Source: an uncultured Cyclobacteriaceae bacterium
GTDB taxonomy: Bacteria > Bacteroidota > Bacteroidia > Cytophagales > Cyclobacteriaceae
Reading direction: 5' to 3'
NCBI GenBank assembly: GCA_947492745.1
Contig: CANLOE010000016.1
Coordinates: 16,513-80,512, forward strand
Length of the DNA stretch: 64,000 bases
A program made the translations under genes and the position numbers. Below the pieces are notes generated by a model, which was given only the letters and a program-made list of their open reading frames with translations, did no database searches and was not told where the DNA came from. Positions 55,012-64,000 of the stretch are shown in pieces; within the stretch, counting starts at the first letter, position 1; each line of letters opens with the position of its first letter.

Positions 55012-58000
55012 TCAACGGATCAAAATTACTTTCCCATAGCCTTTGAACTCATCCTCTGAACTTAATATCTTGGGTTGATCCTTTCTTTGGACAATGGCTT
55101 TGTAGAAGTAGATACCTCCCGCCAATGGACGACCTAGACGGTCATTACCATCCCAAACAAATTTAGTAATGTGTTCGCCAGCAAATAGCGGTCCTACCTC
55201 TTCTTGGCTTATCTCCCGTACCTGTTCACCCTTCAGGTTCATGATCTGTATGCGAATATTATCGGGCAGATCGTCTCCTGTCATTGTAAATACAAAACTG
55301 GTCGTTTTTGTAAAAGGGTTCGGATAGGGAGTGAACTCCGAGATGCTATTTTCATTGACTACCTCAAAATCTATGGCGTAGGGTTCATCTCCAGAGCTAT
55401 TGCCACTTGCATCCTCCGCCTGAACCATTAGTGTATGTATACCATTCTGTAAATCCTTTAACTTCAATGTTATCATAAAATCACTATCCTCATCGGCCGT
55501 CAGCCAAGAAAGACGTTCATCTGAAAAATTGATTTTATCGAACTGACATTCGCCACAGGGGAGCTTCAATAGGATATCAAAACCCAAAGTATCTTTTTTA
55601 GGGCGAGTCCTATTTTCATCACGTAAAGTAATACTGATCATAGGACTCGGTGACACTATACCTCCGTTTCGGATATAGGCTCCATCGAAGGCGACATCCA
55701 AAATAGGGTTTGCACGGTCTCCAACTATCCTTAGATACTCATTCAGGTCAATAACATTGTTATCGTAACGTCGCTCCGGTTCTTGAATGGGATTGGCAAA
55801 AACCCGTAGATCGTTTGACCCTATACTTCCTATGGTATTGATAGGAACAGTAAACAGAGTAGTGTCTCCCGGTAGCGGTGCTTTTATCAATAGCTCTTGT
55901 TTTCTAGAACTGAACAAGTCCCTATTGGACAGTGTATATTCTACCGATAGTGAATCGACGTCATAAAGAGCCGTGGAAATGTTGGTGAAGGCAAACATCG
56001 CCTTAGCAACCTCCCCCTCTTCTACTATTTTGTTCTCAGTGGTTTCCATATCGGTCGATTGGGCAAGAACAGACTCCGGTACAGAGGTATACAGCACCTG
56101 CCAACGATGGAGTTGAGGTGGTGTCAACCGGACCTCATCAGCAACATGGTATTCCAGTCGTAGATAGGGATAGGTTTCCGCACTGACAAAATTAAGGTCA
56201 ATCTCTTTTTCTTTAGTATCGGTGATCAGTTCGGTCTCTTCTCCTTCGATGTTTATACCAAAAACAGTAAAACCATAATCGTCTTTTTCAGTAAGGCCTT
56301 CTCCATCCACCTCATTGACAAACCGGCTCCAGTCCCTAGCTGGGCCAATCTGACCGGACTGCATTATCCCTTCAGTCCCTGAGCCTTTCACCATAGTGGA
56401 GAAACTGAGTTCCTGCTGATTGAAGGGAGGGTTTTCCGCGACTCTTTCGATACTTTCGCCCGGAAGCGCCCCTTTCCTCCCAATGAGTATATATGGCTCC
56501 CCTTTCTCCAAGGCTGTCAGTGTGGTAGCACTGGCCCCAACACTTTCCATTTGCGCTATCAAATCCGAGGACCAAGAGGTGTAATCGAGATTTCCGATAG
56601 AAAACATGATGACGACATCACCTTCCGGCACTTGATCTATAAACTCTGATAAAAGACCCTCATTGGCAATCTGAGTGTTATTAAAACTGTTTATCACCTG
56701 TGGTCGACGGCCACAGGTACGATTATTTCTGAACAAAAAAGGAAGCACTACATAGGGTTTCAATGTAGTTTTGTCGAGTGCGACACAGGTAATCGCACTC
56801 GACTTACAGGGCCTGAACGAATAGACATAAGGTGTCCCACTGATGAAAAAGGTTACGTCACCATTTCGCTTTGAAGGGTGCGCCCCACCGTAAGTACTTA
56901 TATCCACTTCGATTTCGCTACCCTCAAAAGAGAGCTTTTTCTCTTCTACATTTAAAGAGAGGCCTCCAAATTGATTCTTCTTGTATTGCCGGACATCGGA
57001 TTGCGACCAACCTACTGGGCTTTCTTTGATATAAACAAAAGAATGACCGACCCATTCCCTGCTTTCTCCCGGCAAGACCTCTTCAAATCTTGTACGCCAG
57101 AAATAAACAATGCTATCATTGGCAGGTACATCGGGCAGTAGCTCCACGGACCAAGAGGCAAGATGACGTGTCGACACAACAGCTTCCTGCTTAAATGGGC
57201 TATCGAAAGTATCCGTAGTATCCAGCTGCATAATGATACCCCGTCCAGTGGCAAAAGGGCTGGCTGCCTGGGTTATCAAATTCAACGGCCGCTGCCCCAC
57301 GATACCGAAGTTTTCGGGAAAAAGATTAAGAGTACCATTACTGGGAACAAACTGCTCGAAAGTAGCTACATTGTTCTCCTCGCTCAACTCCTCTATCTGA
57401 TCCAAAAGGTCAATACTGATTTCGTAGCGGAGGTTTCCGACCAAAGACCTGTCCGTGTTATCTATCGTAAAATATAGCGTATCCTGAAAATAGACTGCGG
57501 GAAACGTATCATCAAGATCTTCGAAACTGCTATCCTCATAAATGATTTTCACGTTGACTTCTATGGAGTCCTCTTCTATCCTTCCAAAGTTACGCACGAT
57601 CATTCCCAGGTCAAACGCGTCGGTCTGTGCAGTAATCGGTTCGCCATCAACACTTTGAGCAAATATATTGACATCATTAATCTCATAATCGGACTTGGCA
57701 GCACCGAAAAGTGGTGTGGCGGGGTCGCCCATCAGTATCATCTGCTGCACCTGTGTTACATGCAAAGGACTGGCTGTTGTCGTTGTGCTGTACTTCTCGG
57801 AGACGAATTTCTGAATAAGGCCTATAGGCTGATGAATAAGGGAATCACTTCCATAGGAATTAGAATAGAAGATGTTACTATAGTTATTGAGTGGCGATTC
57901 AAAGCCAAAATAGGTATGTGCCATAAAGGCCAATGCCCCTTTGTCGGGGGTCAGTATCCAATCTTCCCCCCATTGCCTACCCCAATTGAAAATCTGCCCT

Positions 58001-60060
58001 GCATTACAACCATTGATAAGGAACATTGGATACTTACCTTTATTATCATAGCCATTCGTAGGGTCGGAGACAAAACCTATGTCCACATCGGTCAGCTGTG
58101 ATGCGGTATGCCCGAAAAAGGTCACCAAGTTGGTCCCTCTATTGATCTCATCGGAAACATTGATCAATTCCACCGATTTATCGGTTTTCTTACTAATAGT
58201 AGCTACTTGCCCCCCAAGGTATTCTTTTTCGGCAATGCTTTTAAAACGATTGACATAGGTCCTGAACCGGGACTGCTCTTGCTCATTCTGCCCACCACTG
58301 ATGTGCAATAATCGTTTTCGCCATAGCATGTCATAAGGCATTTGTTCCATTTCCTGTATTTTGTTCAGGTAGTATAACACTTCATTGGGATTAGTGGCGG
58401 TTATTCTGCCTGTGGGGACCGCCGGGCCTGTATGGCCCTCCAATCCAGCGGTAAACAGGATATCCGAACCGGGAAAGCCTGCGGTAGGTACCAAATCCTG
58501 AAAACCGAACAGTTCCGGTGAGTTACGGTAAAGCTCGCTCCCGGTACTGAAGCGGCCTGAAGTGTTGACCATTAGCCCCTTTCCGATGATGAACAAAAAT
58601 TTCGGCTCACCGAGATTGACCATAAACCGCATAAAATCCATAATGGCCAAAGGCGATTTCAGTCCATAGTTGAATTGATCGTAAAGCTGATCGATATCTA
58701 CGATCAGTGGAGTATAGCTGCCACCTCTTTCGGCCTCTCTATAATCTGCATAAGCCTGTACAATATCTGCATGCTCACCGGCAGGCCTCATCAGTGAGCG
58801 ATGGGATATTATGATATAATCATAACCTGAGGGTACTATCGGCTCAAAATCAGCTTTGGAGATCGTCGGGCTGAGCGCGTCTCCGGTTAGCAAAAGCTGC
58901 CGGGGCACATTCGTATCGGGAACCGTGAGTTGCGCTGTTGTTCCGGAGAGTTCATAAGGTAAAGATATGGGAGTATCACTATCGGTAATATCGATTATTT
59001 TGGTGTCAAGTTCGACCCCATTTATCTCCAAACGTGAATCGTTCCTTGTATTTTCCTTCAAGTGCAGGCTGAAAACGTTCTTGCTTGACATATCGAAGGC
59101 TTGAGGGTAGTTAAGTTTCAAATAAGATACGCTTAGAAAGTCATTTCCGCCAGCTAGGCCCAGAGGTCTCATCCTAAAAACAAGGTTTCCATCCGCACTG
59201 ATATCCGACCATTCCAGTGTATGTGTACTTCTATGGGTTGTGTACCCTCTAAAAAAACCGGTCGTCGGCCCTAGCGACCTCAGACTACCCGCATTGGGCC
59301 CTACGAAAAGCTCCGCAACATGACTGACATCACTCCTACCTAACAATTGTACCTCTAATTCCGGGAGTCCCTCAGATGGTAATCCATGGTCGATTCCTGT
59401 CAGTATATAATCTTGGGTCCGGTTTTCCTGCACGGGTCTCCCACACCACCCTTCACCTGTATCGTATTGGGAAAGGTTGATATACCTCGAATACGTAACA
59501 CCTCCTGCAAAATTTTCCGTTAATACCAAAAGATTTTCGGCCTGATGCGATTTCTCCGTATCAAGCCCTGCCCCCCCACTGGATGGGGCTACCGTCATCC
59601 TTTTGCCTCTACCGCCAGTATTCCATGTCAAAAAGTAAGCTGATGTATCCGAGTACAAACTATAGTAGCTGTGTGGTTGTATGGCTTTTGTGCCATCGGG
59701 GAGCGTATACAAGCGTGTATCGTTCTTACCGTCATTTCGCTGACCATAAAAAAACAGCACATCTTCCGTGTCAAAACGGCCATCACCTTCTCCTTCAATA
59801 AGAATGGACTGCTCCTTACCTTGAAAATACAGCTGTATACCTCTAGGATCTACTGTACCCACAGGAAAACCCACCGAAGTCAAATCACTGAAAGTCAGCT
59901 TAAAAATCCCGTCTTCGGCAACAGATAACTTGAAATAGTCTTTTGAAAAATCGATCCATTCATTACCATAACCCTGCGCAAGGGCATTGACCAGAGGAAG
60001 AAACAGTAGTACTACCGTTGTCAGTAAAATGTAACCGCATCCAAAAAATAGTCTTTTCAT
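55012..60060 (-). CDS. C25 (gingipain-family) cysteine peptidase, PorU/PorU2-like, with T9SS-type C-terminus
   Basis: 1682 residues. Signal peptide ILLTTVVLLFLPLVNALA. N-terminal beta domains come first. The C25 peptidase domain follows at about 405-800: YDYIIISHRSLMRPAGEHA, VTFFGHTASQ with His651, and YPMFLINGCNAGQIF with Cys685. Long Ig-like and beta regions occupy about 800-1580. The C-terminus (about 1590-1682) is a FlgD/T9SS-type domain: FTPYPNPFTKTTSFVFTM, GNDRLGRPLAGGIYFYK. PorU is the type IX sortase that cleaves cargo C-terminal domains; this longer form resembles PorU2. No porV gene follows. It could instead be a secreted C25 peptidase. Confidence 0.88.
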   Translation of the reverse strand: MKRLFFGCGYILLTTVVLLFLPLVNALAQGYGNEWIDFSKDYFKLSVAEDGIFKLTFSDLTSVGFPVGTVDPRGIQLYFQGKEQSILIEGEGDGRFDTEDVLFFYGQRNDGKNDTRLYTLPDGTKAIQPHSYYSLYSDTSAYFLTWNTGGRGKRMTVAPSSGGAGLDTEKSHQAENLLVLTENFAGGVTYSRYINLSQYDTGEGWCGRPVQENRTQDYILTGIDHGLPSEGLPELEVQLLGRSDVSHVAELFVGPNAGSLRSLGPTTGFFRGYTTHRSTHTLEWSDISADGNLVFRMRPLGLAGGNDFLSVSYLKLNYPQAFDMSSKNVFSLHLKENTRNDSRLEINGVELDTKIIDITDSDTPISLPYELSGTTAQLTVPDTNVPRQLLLTGDALSPTISKADFEPIVPSGYDYIIISHRSLMRPAGEHADIVQAYADYREAERGGSYTPLIVDIDQLYDQFNYGLKSPLAIMDFMRFMVNLGEPKFLFIIGKGLMVNTSGRFSTGSELYRNSPELFGFQDLVPTAGFPGSDILFTAGLEGHTGPAVPTGRITATNPNEVLYYLNKIQEMEQMPYDMLWRKRLLHISGGQNEQEQSRFRTYVNRFKSIAEKEYLGGQVATISKKTDKSVELINVSDEINRGTNLVTFFGHTASQLTDVDIGFVSDPTNGYDNKGKYPMFLINGCNAGQIFNWGRQWGEDWILTPDKGALAFMAHTYFGFESPLNNYSNIFYSNSYGSDSLIHQPIGLIQKFVSEKYSTTTTASPLHVTQVQQMILMGDPATPLFGAAKSDYEINDVNIFAQSVDGEPITAQTDAFDLGMIVRNFGRIEEDSIEVNVKIIYEDSSFEDLDDTFPAVYFQDTLYFTIDNTDRSLVGNLRYEISIDLLDQIEELSEENNVATFEQFVPSNGTLNLFPENFGIVGQRPLNLITQAASPFATGRGIIMQLDTTDTFDSPFKQEAVVSTRHLASWSVELLPDVPANDSIVYFWRTRFEEVLPGESREWVGHSFVYIKESPVGWSQSDVRQYKKNQFGGLSLNVEEKKLSFEGSEIEVDISTYGGAHPSKRNGDVTFFISGTPYVYSFRPCKSSAITCVALDKTTLKPYVVLPFLFRNNRTCGRRPQVINSFNNTQIANEGLLSEFIDQVPEGDVVIMFSIGNLDYTSWSSDLIAQMESVGASATTLTALEKGEPYILIGRKGALPGESIERVAENPPFNQQELSFSTMVKGSGTEGIMQSGQIGPARDWSRFVNEVDGEGLTEKDDYGFTVFGINIEGEETELITDTKEKEIDLNFVSAETYPYLRLEYHVADEVRLTPPQLHRWQVLYTSVPESVLAQSTDMETTENKIVEEGEVAKAMFAFTNISTALYDVDSLSVEYTLSNRDLFSSRKQELLIKAPLPGDTTLFTVPINTIGSIGSNDLRVFANPIQEPERRYDNNVIDLNEYLRIVGDRANPILDVAFDGAYIRNGGIVSPSPMISITLRDENRTRPKKDTLGFDILLKLPCGECQFDKINFSDERLSWLTADEDSDFMITLKLKDLQNGIHTLMVQAEDASGNSSGDEPYAIDFEVVNENSISEFTPYPNPFTKTTSFVFTMTGDDLPDNIRIQIMNLKGEQVREISQEEVGPLFAGEHITKFVWDGNDRLGRPLAGGIYFYKAIVQRKDQPKILSSEDEFKGYGKVILIR

Positions 60061-60280
60061 ATCAGAGATTCTTGGCCCACAAAAAAATGATTCTAATTAC
60101 TGCTTAACAAAAATAAACAATACTTAGTGCCATCCAATGTCTTATAAGCTACTATATAAGTACTTTCCAAGAAGAAGAAGGTAACTGTTTTTAGTTATAT
60201 ATTTTTTAAAATATGTTATTTTGATTAAAAAAAATAATTATTTCAATTAAAATATAATGCAAGCTAATATTTTTAACTAA

Positions 60281-60316
60281 GTACTTGGTCATACAAAGTA
60301 CTATGCCGTATACTTG
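60281..60316 (+). promoter_or_regulatory. Promoter and candidate PadR operator
   Basis: GTACTT (60281-60286) and AAGTAC (60296-60301) form a perfect inverted repeat with 9 bases between. TATACTTG (60309-60316) approaches the -7 consensus. A repressor bound to the inverted repeat would block the promoter of the padR gene, fitting autoregulation by PadR. Not verified. Confidence 0.45.
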
Positions 60317-60427
60317 CATAGGTCATTAACGGTATTCAATTGAAGAAGACAGTATCAAATACTTTCGTGGGGTCATTGCCCTTTGAGAATGTTGTTCTTC
60401 GGTCTTCATTATCATAACAACAATGGA

Positions 60428-60775
60428 ATGAATCTAGAAAACACCCAAGTGCAAATGCGGAAAGGTATACTTGAGTACTGCATATTGCACATTATCTCCC
60501 GAGGCGAGGTTTATGCTTCTGACATGCTGGAAGAACTTACTTCGGCAAAAATCATGGTTGTAGAAGGCACTTTGTACCCTTTACTGACCCGGCTGAGAAA
60601 GGCGGGGCTGGTAGAGTACAAATGGGTAGAGTCCAATGCCGGTCCGCCAAGAAAGTACTACAAGCTCACTTCATCGGGCATAGACTTCTTGGAACATTTA
60701 GGACGCACATGGAAAGACTTAACAAAGTCAACAAAACTCATTACTTCAAAAACAGCTGAAAATCAACAACCATGA
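60428..60775 (+). CDS. PadR-family transcriptional regulator
   Basis: 115 residues from ATG 60428; a TTG at 60383 would add residues outside the family. Winged helix: GILEYCILHIISRGEVYASD, MLEELTSAKIMVVEGTLYPL, LTRLRKAGLVEYKWVESNAG and RKYYKLTSSGIDFL are the PadR signature. The C-terminal dimerisation helix is short, as in group-2 PadR proteins. Its stop overlaps the ATG of the PspC gene by four bases (ATGA), so the two are co-transcribed and translationally coupled. PadR/PspC pairs are common in Bacteroidota and respond to envelope stress; the ligand is unknown. Confidence 0.94.
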   Translation: MNLENTQVQMRKGILEYCILHIISRGEVYASDMLEELTSAKIMVVEGTLYPLLTRLRKAGLVEYKWVESNAGPPRKYYKLTSSGIDFLEHLGRTWKDLTKSTKLITSKTAENQQP

Positions 60776-63147
60776 AAAAGAATATAAGCATCAATATAAG
60801 TGGCATTATTTTTCATATAGAAGAAGAAGGCTACGACCAGTTAAAAAATTACTTGAATTCCATCAATGATTATTTTGCTTCTTTTGAAGAAAACGATGAA
60901 ATCGTAGCTGATATTGAGAGCAGAATAGCGGAGATCTTTTTGAGCAAGCTCAATGATGGCAAACAGGTCATTACCCCCGAGGATGTTTCTTCGCTGATAG
61001 CTACTATGGGGAGTGTAGAAGACTTTCAGGCACTGGAAGAACACGAGGGCAACAATCACAAAAAGGAGTCGAAGAAAAAGCGTACTTCGGGATACAGGGA
61101 GAACAGTAAAAAGCTCTATAGGGATAGTAAAAGACGTCTTCTGGGAGGAGTATCCGCTGGAATAGCCCACTACTTCAACATAGACCCGCTCTGGATCAGG
61201 CTCATCATATTTTTACTGGCCGTAGGCTCTGTCGGGGTGATTGCTTTTGCTTATGTCATCTTCTGGGCTGCCATACCCGAATCCGCCACATTGGAAGAGG
61301 ATGCACATATCAAGAAAATGTACAGAAACCCTGACAACAAGGTCATCGGAGGGGTGGCCAGTGGTATCGCTTCTTACTTCGGTGTAGACACTTCTATTAT
61401 CCGCTTACTACTGATCATATCCATCTTCTTGGGTGGGGCCGGTATCATCAGTTACGTTATACTATGGATTATACTGCCCGAGGCCAAAACCATCACGGAA
61501 AAAGTGCAGATGCAAGGAGACCCAGTGACTTTATCCAATATTGAAAGTAATATCAAGCAAAGTCTGAATGTCAAAGAAGGAGAAGAAAACGTCTTCATCA
61601 AGATTATCCTTTTTCCGTTTCGGTTGATCTCCATTGTACTTGCGGGCCTGGCCAAGGGACTAGGGCCCTTACTGTTGTTTTTAGTGGAAGCCATACGGGT
61701 ATTGGCAGGTTTCCTGTTGGGTATCGTAGGCCTGTCCCTCTTTTTCTCCCTGATTGTATCTACGGTCTTGCTTTTAGGGTGGGTCTCCAATCGCTTTGTG
61801 ATTATTGGAGACAAAATACCTGTGGAAATGGTCTCTACCTTCATTCCCCCAGCCACTACCGTAGCCGCATTTTTCTTTGCTGTGATTCCCTCCATTGTTC
61901 TGATCCTGCTGGGACTTTCCATTATTGCTAAGCGAAAACTGTTCAGTACCATGGCAGGCTGGTCACTTTTCGCCGTATGGATGGTGGCGCTGGTATTCTT
62001 AGGGTTTACCATTCCTTCCATCATCTATAATTTTTCCGAGAAAGGAACCTATCAGGTTACCAATAGCTACCCAACCGATGACAGCACCTTGGTACTGAAG
62101 CTTCAGGAGGCAGGGATAGAACATTATGATAAAGTCCGCTTACGCATAGAAGGCCATAGCGATGATGAGGTGAAGGTCGTCCTTAACCATCGCGCTAGGG
62201 GCAGTTCACGCAGGGTCGCCATTGAAAATGCCAAACAGATTGTCTACAATGTATCTTTGCAAGATTCCATCTTTGCATTTGACTCGAACCTATCGCTACC
62301 GGAGAGCACGCCCTACAAGGCGCAGCAAGTGGACGCTACACTTTACATCCCCTTTCAGCAGCCCTTTATCATGAAGAGCGATCTCAAATTTATCCTGAAC
62401 AACAATTATCGCTATGACTACCATCACTTGGACTTTGAGAACAAGACCTGGATCACCACTCCGGCAGGTCTAGAGTGCACCTCTTGTGAAAATGGGTACT
62501 CTTATCACAAAAAATCGAGGAGCGAAGGCAACTATCGCAGTAAATTCAACTTCAAAGATTTTGATGAGCTATCTATAGGCAATGCCTTTGCTGTGAACAT
62601 CACCTATGCGGATAACTATAGGATAGACTTCAAAGGACATGAAAGTGATATCGATAGAATAAAGGTGATTCAGGATGGTAATCTCGTTATTATGAAGTTC
62701 GATGAAGAAGATGCCTACCCCCTAGAAGGTAATCTCGTGGAAGTGAATCTACAAATGCCCGAACTCAATACCCTAAAAATGTCGGGGAGGTCAAAGGCCT
62801 ATGTCAAGAAGTTCAAGCAAGAAGCAATCACAGTGGAACTATTGGATGAGAGTACATTAGAGGCCAATTTTGATGTAGAAACACTGGACATTCTATTAGA
62901 AGATGCGGCAGACATGAGCGTTAAGGGTAGCGGAGAACTATTGAAAGCTACCTTAAAGGGTGCTGCCAAATTCGATGCGAGTAACTTCAGGGTAGAACAG
63001 GCCGCGGTCATTGCCGAGGGTACCAGCGAAGCTCGCTTGTATGTAAACGACAGGTTGAGTATTGCCAAGAGTATCGTAGCTACGGTCGAAAACAAAGGTG
63101 ATGCCACCATAAGCTCCACTACTACCGAGAAAGAAAGTGAGGAATAG
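60772..63147 (+). CDS. Double PspC membrane protein with DUF2807 (head GIN) domains
   Basis: 791 residues. N-terminal soluble region (1-115: ISINISGIIFHIEEEGYDQL). First PspC domain at about 120-175 (RLLGGVSAGIAHYFNIDPLW) and second at about 183-240 (KVIGGVASGIASYFGVDTSI). Then four hydrophobic helices (about 275-425), a beta-rich domain, and at the C-terminus (about 600-780) a DUF2807/GIN beta helix (NAFAVNITYADNYRIDFKGH, LKMSGRSKAYVKKF). PspC senses envelope stress in the phage-shock pathway. Duplicated PspC fused to DUF2807 is a Bacteroidota arrangement. Coupled to padR by a 4-base overlap. Confidence 0.92.
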   Translation: MKKNISINISGIIFHIEEEGYDQLKNYLNSINDYFASFEENDEIVADIESRIAEIFLSKLNDGKQVITPEDVSSLIATMGSVEDFQALEEHEGNNHKKESKKKRTSGYRENSKKLYRDSKRRLLGGVSAGIAHYFNIDPLWIRLIIFLLAVGSVGVIAFAYVIFWAAIPESATLEEDAHIKKMYRNPDNKVIGGVASGIASYFGVDTSIIRLLLIISIFLGGAGIISYVILWIILPEAKTITEKVQMQGDPVTLSNIESNIKQSLNVKEGEENVFIKIILFPFRLISIVLAGLAKGLGPLLLFLVEAIRVLAGFLLGIVGLSLFFSLIVSTVLLLGWVSNRFVIIGDKIPVEMVSTFIPPATTVAAFFFAVIPSIVLILLGLSIIAKRKLFSTMAGWSLFAVWMVALVFLGFTIPSIIYNFSEKGTYQVTNSYPTDDSTLVLKLQEAGIEHYDKVRLRIEGHSDDEVKVVLNHRARGSSRRVAIENAKQIVYNVSLQDSIFAFDSNLSLPESTPYKAQQVDATLYIPFQQPFIMKSDLKFILNNNYRYDYHHLDFENKTWITTPAGLECTSCENGYSYHKKSRSEGNYRSKFNFKDFDELSIGNAFAVNITYADNYRIDFKGHESDIDRIKVIQDGNLVIMKFDEEDAYPLEGNLVEVNLQMPELNTLKMSGRSKAYVKKFKQEAITVELLDESTLEANFDVETLDILLEDAADMSVKGSGELLKATLKGAAKFDASNFRVEQAAVIAEGTSEARLYVNDRLSIAKSIVATVENKGDATISSTTTEKESEE

Positions 63148-63765
63148 CTGTTATTGTTCCATACCTAGGGGCTATCATGTAATTTCGTTAGCATTTCTGA
63201 GGTTAGCGATGCTATGCCCATGCAAGCTGCACGCAGAATAAGCAACAACACCTTCTAAAATAGTATCTTTCAAAACCGTCCCTCAGTTTGGACAAGTTTT
63301 TTTTTACCGGAATTATGCGTCAGGTCTTGAATAACAATAAATCAGCGAATTTTCTAGAGTTCAGCATTGCTAGGAATATAAATCAAAAGACTCGACCGAC
63401 ATGATTGATTTGCAGTAATCCATGATGTAATGGACTCTCAAGCATGATACAGGAATGAGGCTGTATCAAAAGTGATACAGCCTTTTTTACACCAAATTTT
63501 ATATGGACTGCCTTGATTTCAAGACTGATTTAGAGCAATATCCATCAGTTCTATCCTGTTTTCAGTCCCTGGACAGCCAAAATAAATCTATAGCAAAATT
63601 ATATTTGGAGCTAAAAAAAGAGGCTGCCTTTTGATACGGCCCTTTTTTATTTTGACAAGTAGAGAAGTTTCTCGCTAGGATTTTCAGCCTATATACAACT
63701 GTTTTTTGAGCAGGAAATTCCCTTTATATCGGATTATGCAACTCCATAAGTCATATAGATTGTTA
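63148..63765. other. Gene-free end region with terminator and decayed A element
   Basis: Near 63307-63430 AATTATGCGTC...AATAACAATAAATCAGCGAATTTTCTAGAGTTCAGC is a degraded A element. A second weaker hairpin, GAGGCTGCCTTTTGATACGGCCC at about 63620, resembles the terminator at 63459. No gene. Confidence 0.4.
63459..63488 (+). terminator. Terminator hairpin
   Basis: GGCTGTATCA-AAAG-TGATACAGCC, a perfect 10-bp stem followed by TTTTTT. It lies 310 bases after the PspC gene stop; a related, weaker copy follows at about 63620. Confidence 0.8.
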
Positions 63766-63924
63766 TACAAATTTGGGTTTCAAATGTCGTATAAGATTCC
63801 GCGGGTCATTTGAGTTTCAATCAAGGCGAGAATCCCCGGGATAGCAGCGCTATCCCGGGGATTGTCAACGCAGAGTGAAGCAAAACGAACAGGAAGATAG
63901 GCGATTTTAAAAGCTAAGTTTGTA
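63766..63924. repeat. Family B short element, full copy
   Basis: 159 bp flanked by TTA (63763-63765 and 63925-63927). The centre is a perfect 15-bp stem AATCCCCGGGATAGC/GCTATCCCGGGGATT with loop AGC (63831-63863), the best-preserved hairpin of the family. Confidence 0.95.
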
Positions 63925-64000
63925 TTATACAGATTTACATTTTTAATGTCGCATTGAAACATTTCATATAATGGTGGTTTGATGTGATTTCCATTATGGT

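Overview
The window looks like chromosome from a member of the Bacteroidota, probably a marine Cytophagales-type bacterium. The evidence is a secreted protein with a type IX secretion (T9SS) C-terminal domain, a PorU-like C25 peptidase, lipoproteins with PKD-like domains, DUF3857/transglutaminase proteins, a PspC-DUF2807 protein, a CrcB/RecQ/PhoH/ComEC housekeeping set, and promoters of the TTTG-N19-TAnnTTTG type. No assignment below the phylum is certain from sequence alone.

Layout. 0-13.6 kb: the 5' part of dinB, a small outer-membrane barrel protein, an orphan ECF sigma factor, a PKD-like lipoprotein, a decayed lipocalin-like gene, a large DUF4157-glycosyltransferase toxin-like protein (5.5-7.9 kb), and a secreted protein followed by two DUF3857/transglutaminase-like proteins, one with an intact Cys-His-Asp triad and one without. 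13.7-18.2 kb: a decayed island ending at a tRNA-Leu gene. It holds two truncated genes abutting tail to tail, an antiviral-type reverse transcriptase with a frameshifted N-terminus and a structured leader, a small-protein/nucleotidyltransferase pair with an in-frame stop, a tRNA 3' fragment and an integrase remnant. 18.3-41.8 kb: mostly core metabolism and envelope genes (SAM hydrolase, PhoH, ComEC, enoyl-CoA hydratase, a solute-binding protein, RecQ, a CNNM/CorC protein, an M42 peptidase, a repeat-rich T9SS cargo, CrcB, a BNR/VPS10 beta-propeller protein, AcpH). 41.8-44.7 kb: almost 3 kb without a convincing gene. 44.7-55 kb: small lipoprotein plus TPR lipoprotein, an XRE regulator divergent from two overlapping small genes, an EamA transporter, a SPOR/OmpA protein, a haem-binding protein and a soluble TPR histidine kinase. 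55-63.2 kb: a 1682-residue C25 peptidase divergent from a padR-pspC/DUF2807 pair.

The most striking feature is not a gene. The intergenic spaces are filled with three families of short non-coding mobile-looking elements. Family A is about 167 bp, has about 20-bp terminal inverted repeats (ACCCGGATCATGC...), and is flanked by 4-bp duplications such as TTTA, TTGA and TTAA. Family B is exactly 159 bp in all four full copies, with TACAAA termini and a TTA duplication each time; comparing 52.1 kb with 17.6 kb gives a filled/empty site pair. Family C is about 165 bp with TATACYCAA termini. They are nested in one another (B in A, C in A, A in a B-like relic), so their order of movement can be read. 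Together with at least six broken genes this suggests a genome with active short-element transposition and ongoing gene decay.

Candidates for new biology are the element families, the reverse transcriptase with its leader RNA, the DUF4157-glycosyltransferase-CFI-box protein, and the short lipoprotein paired with a TPR lipoprotein.
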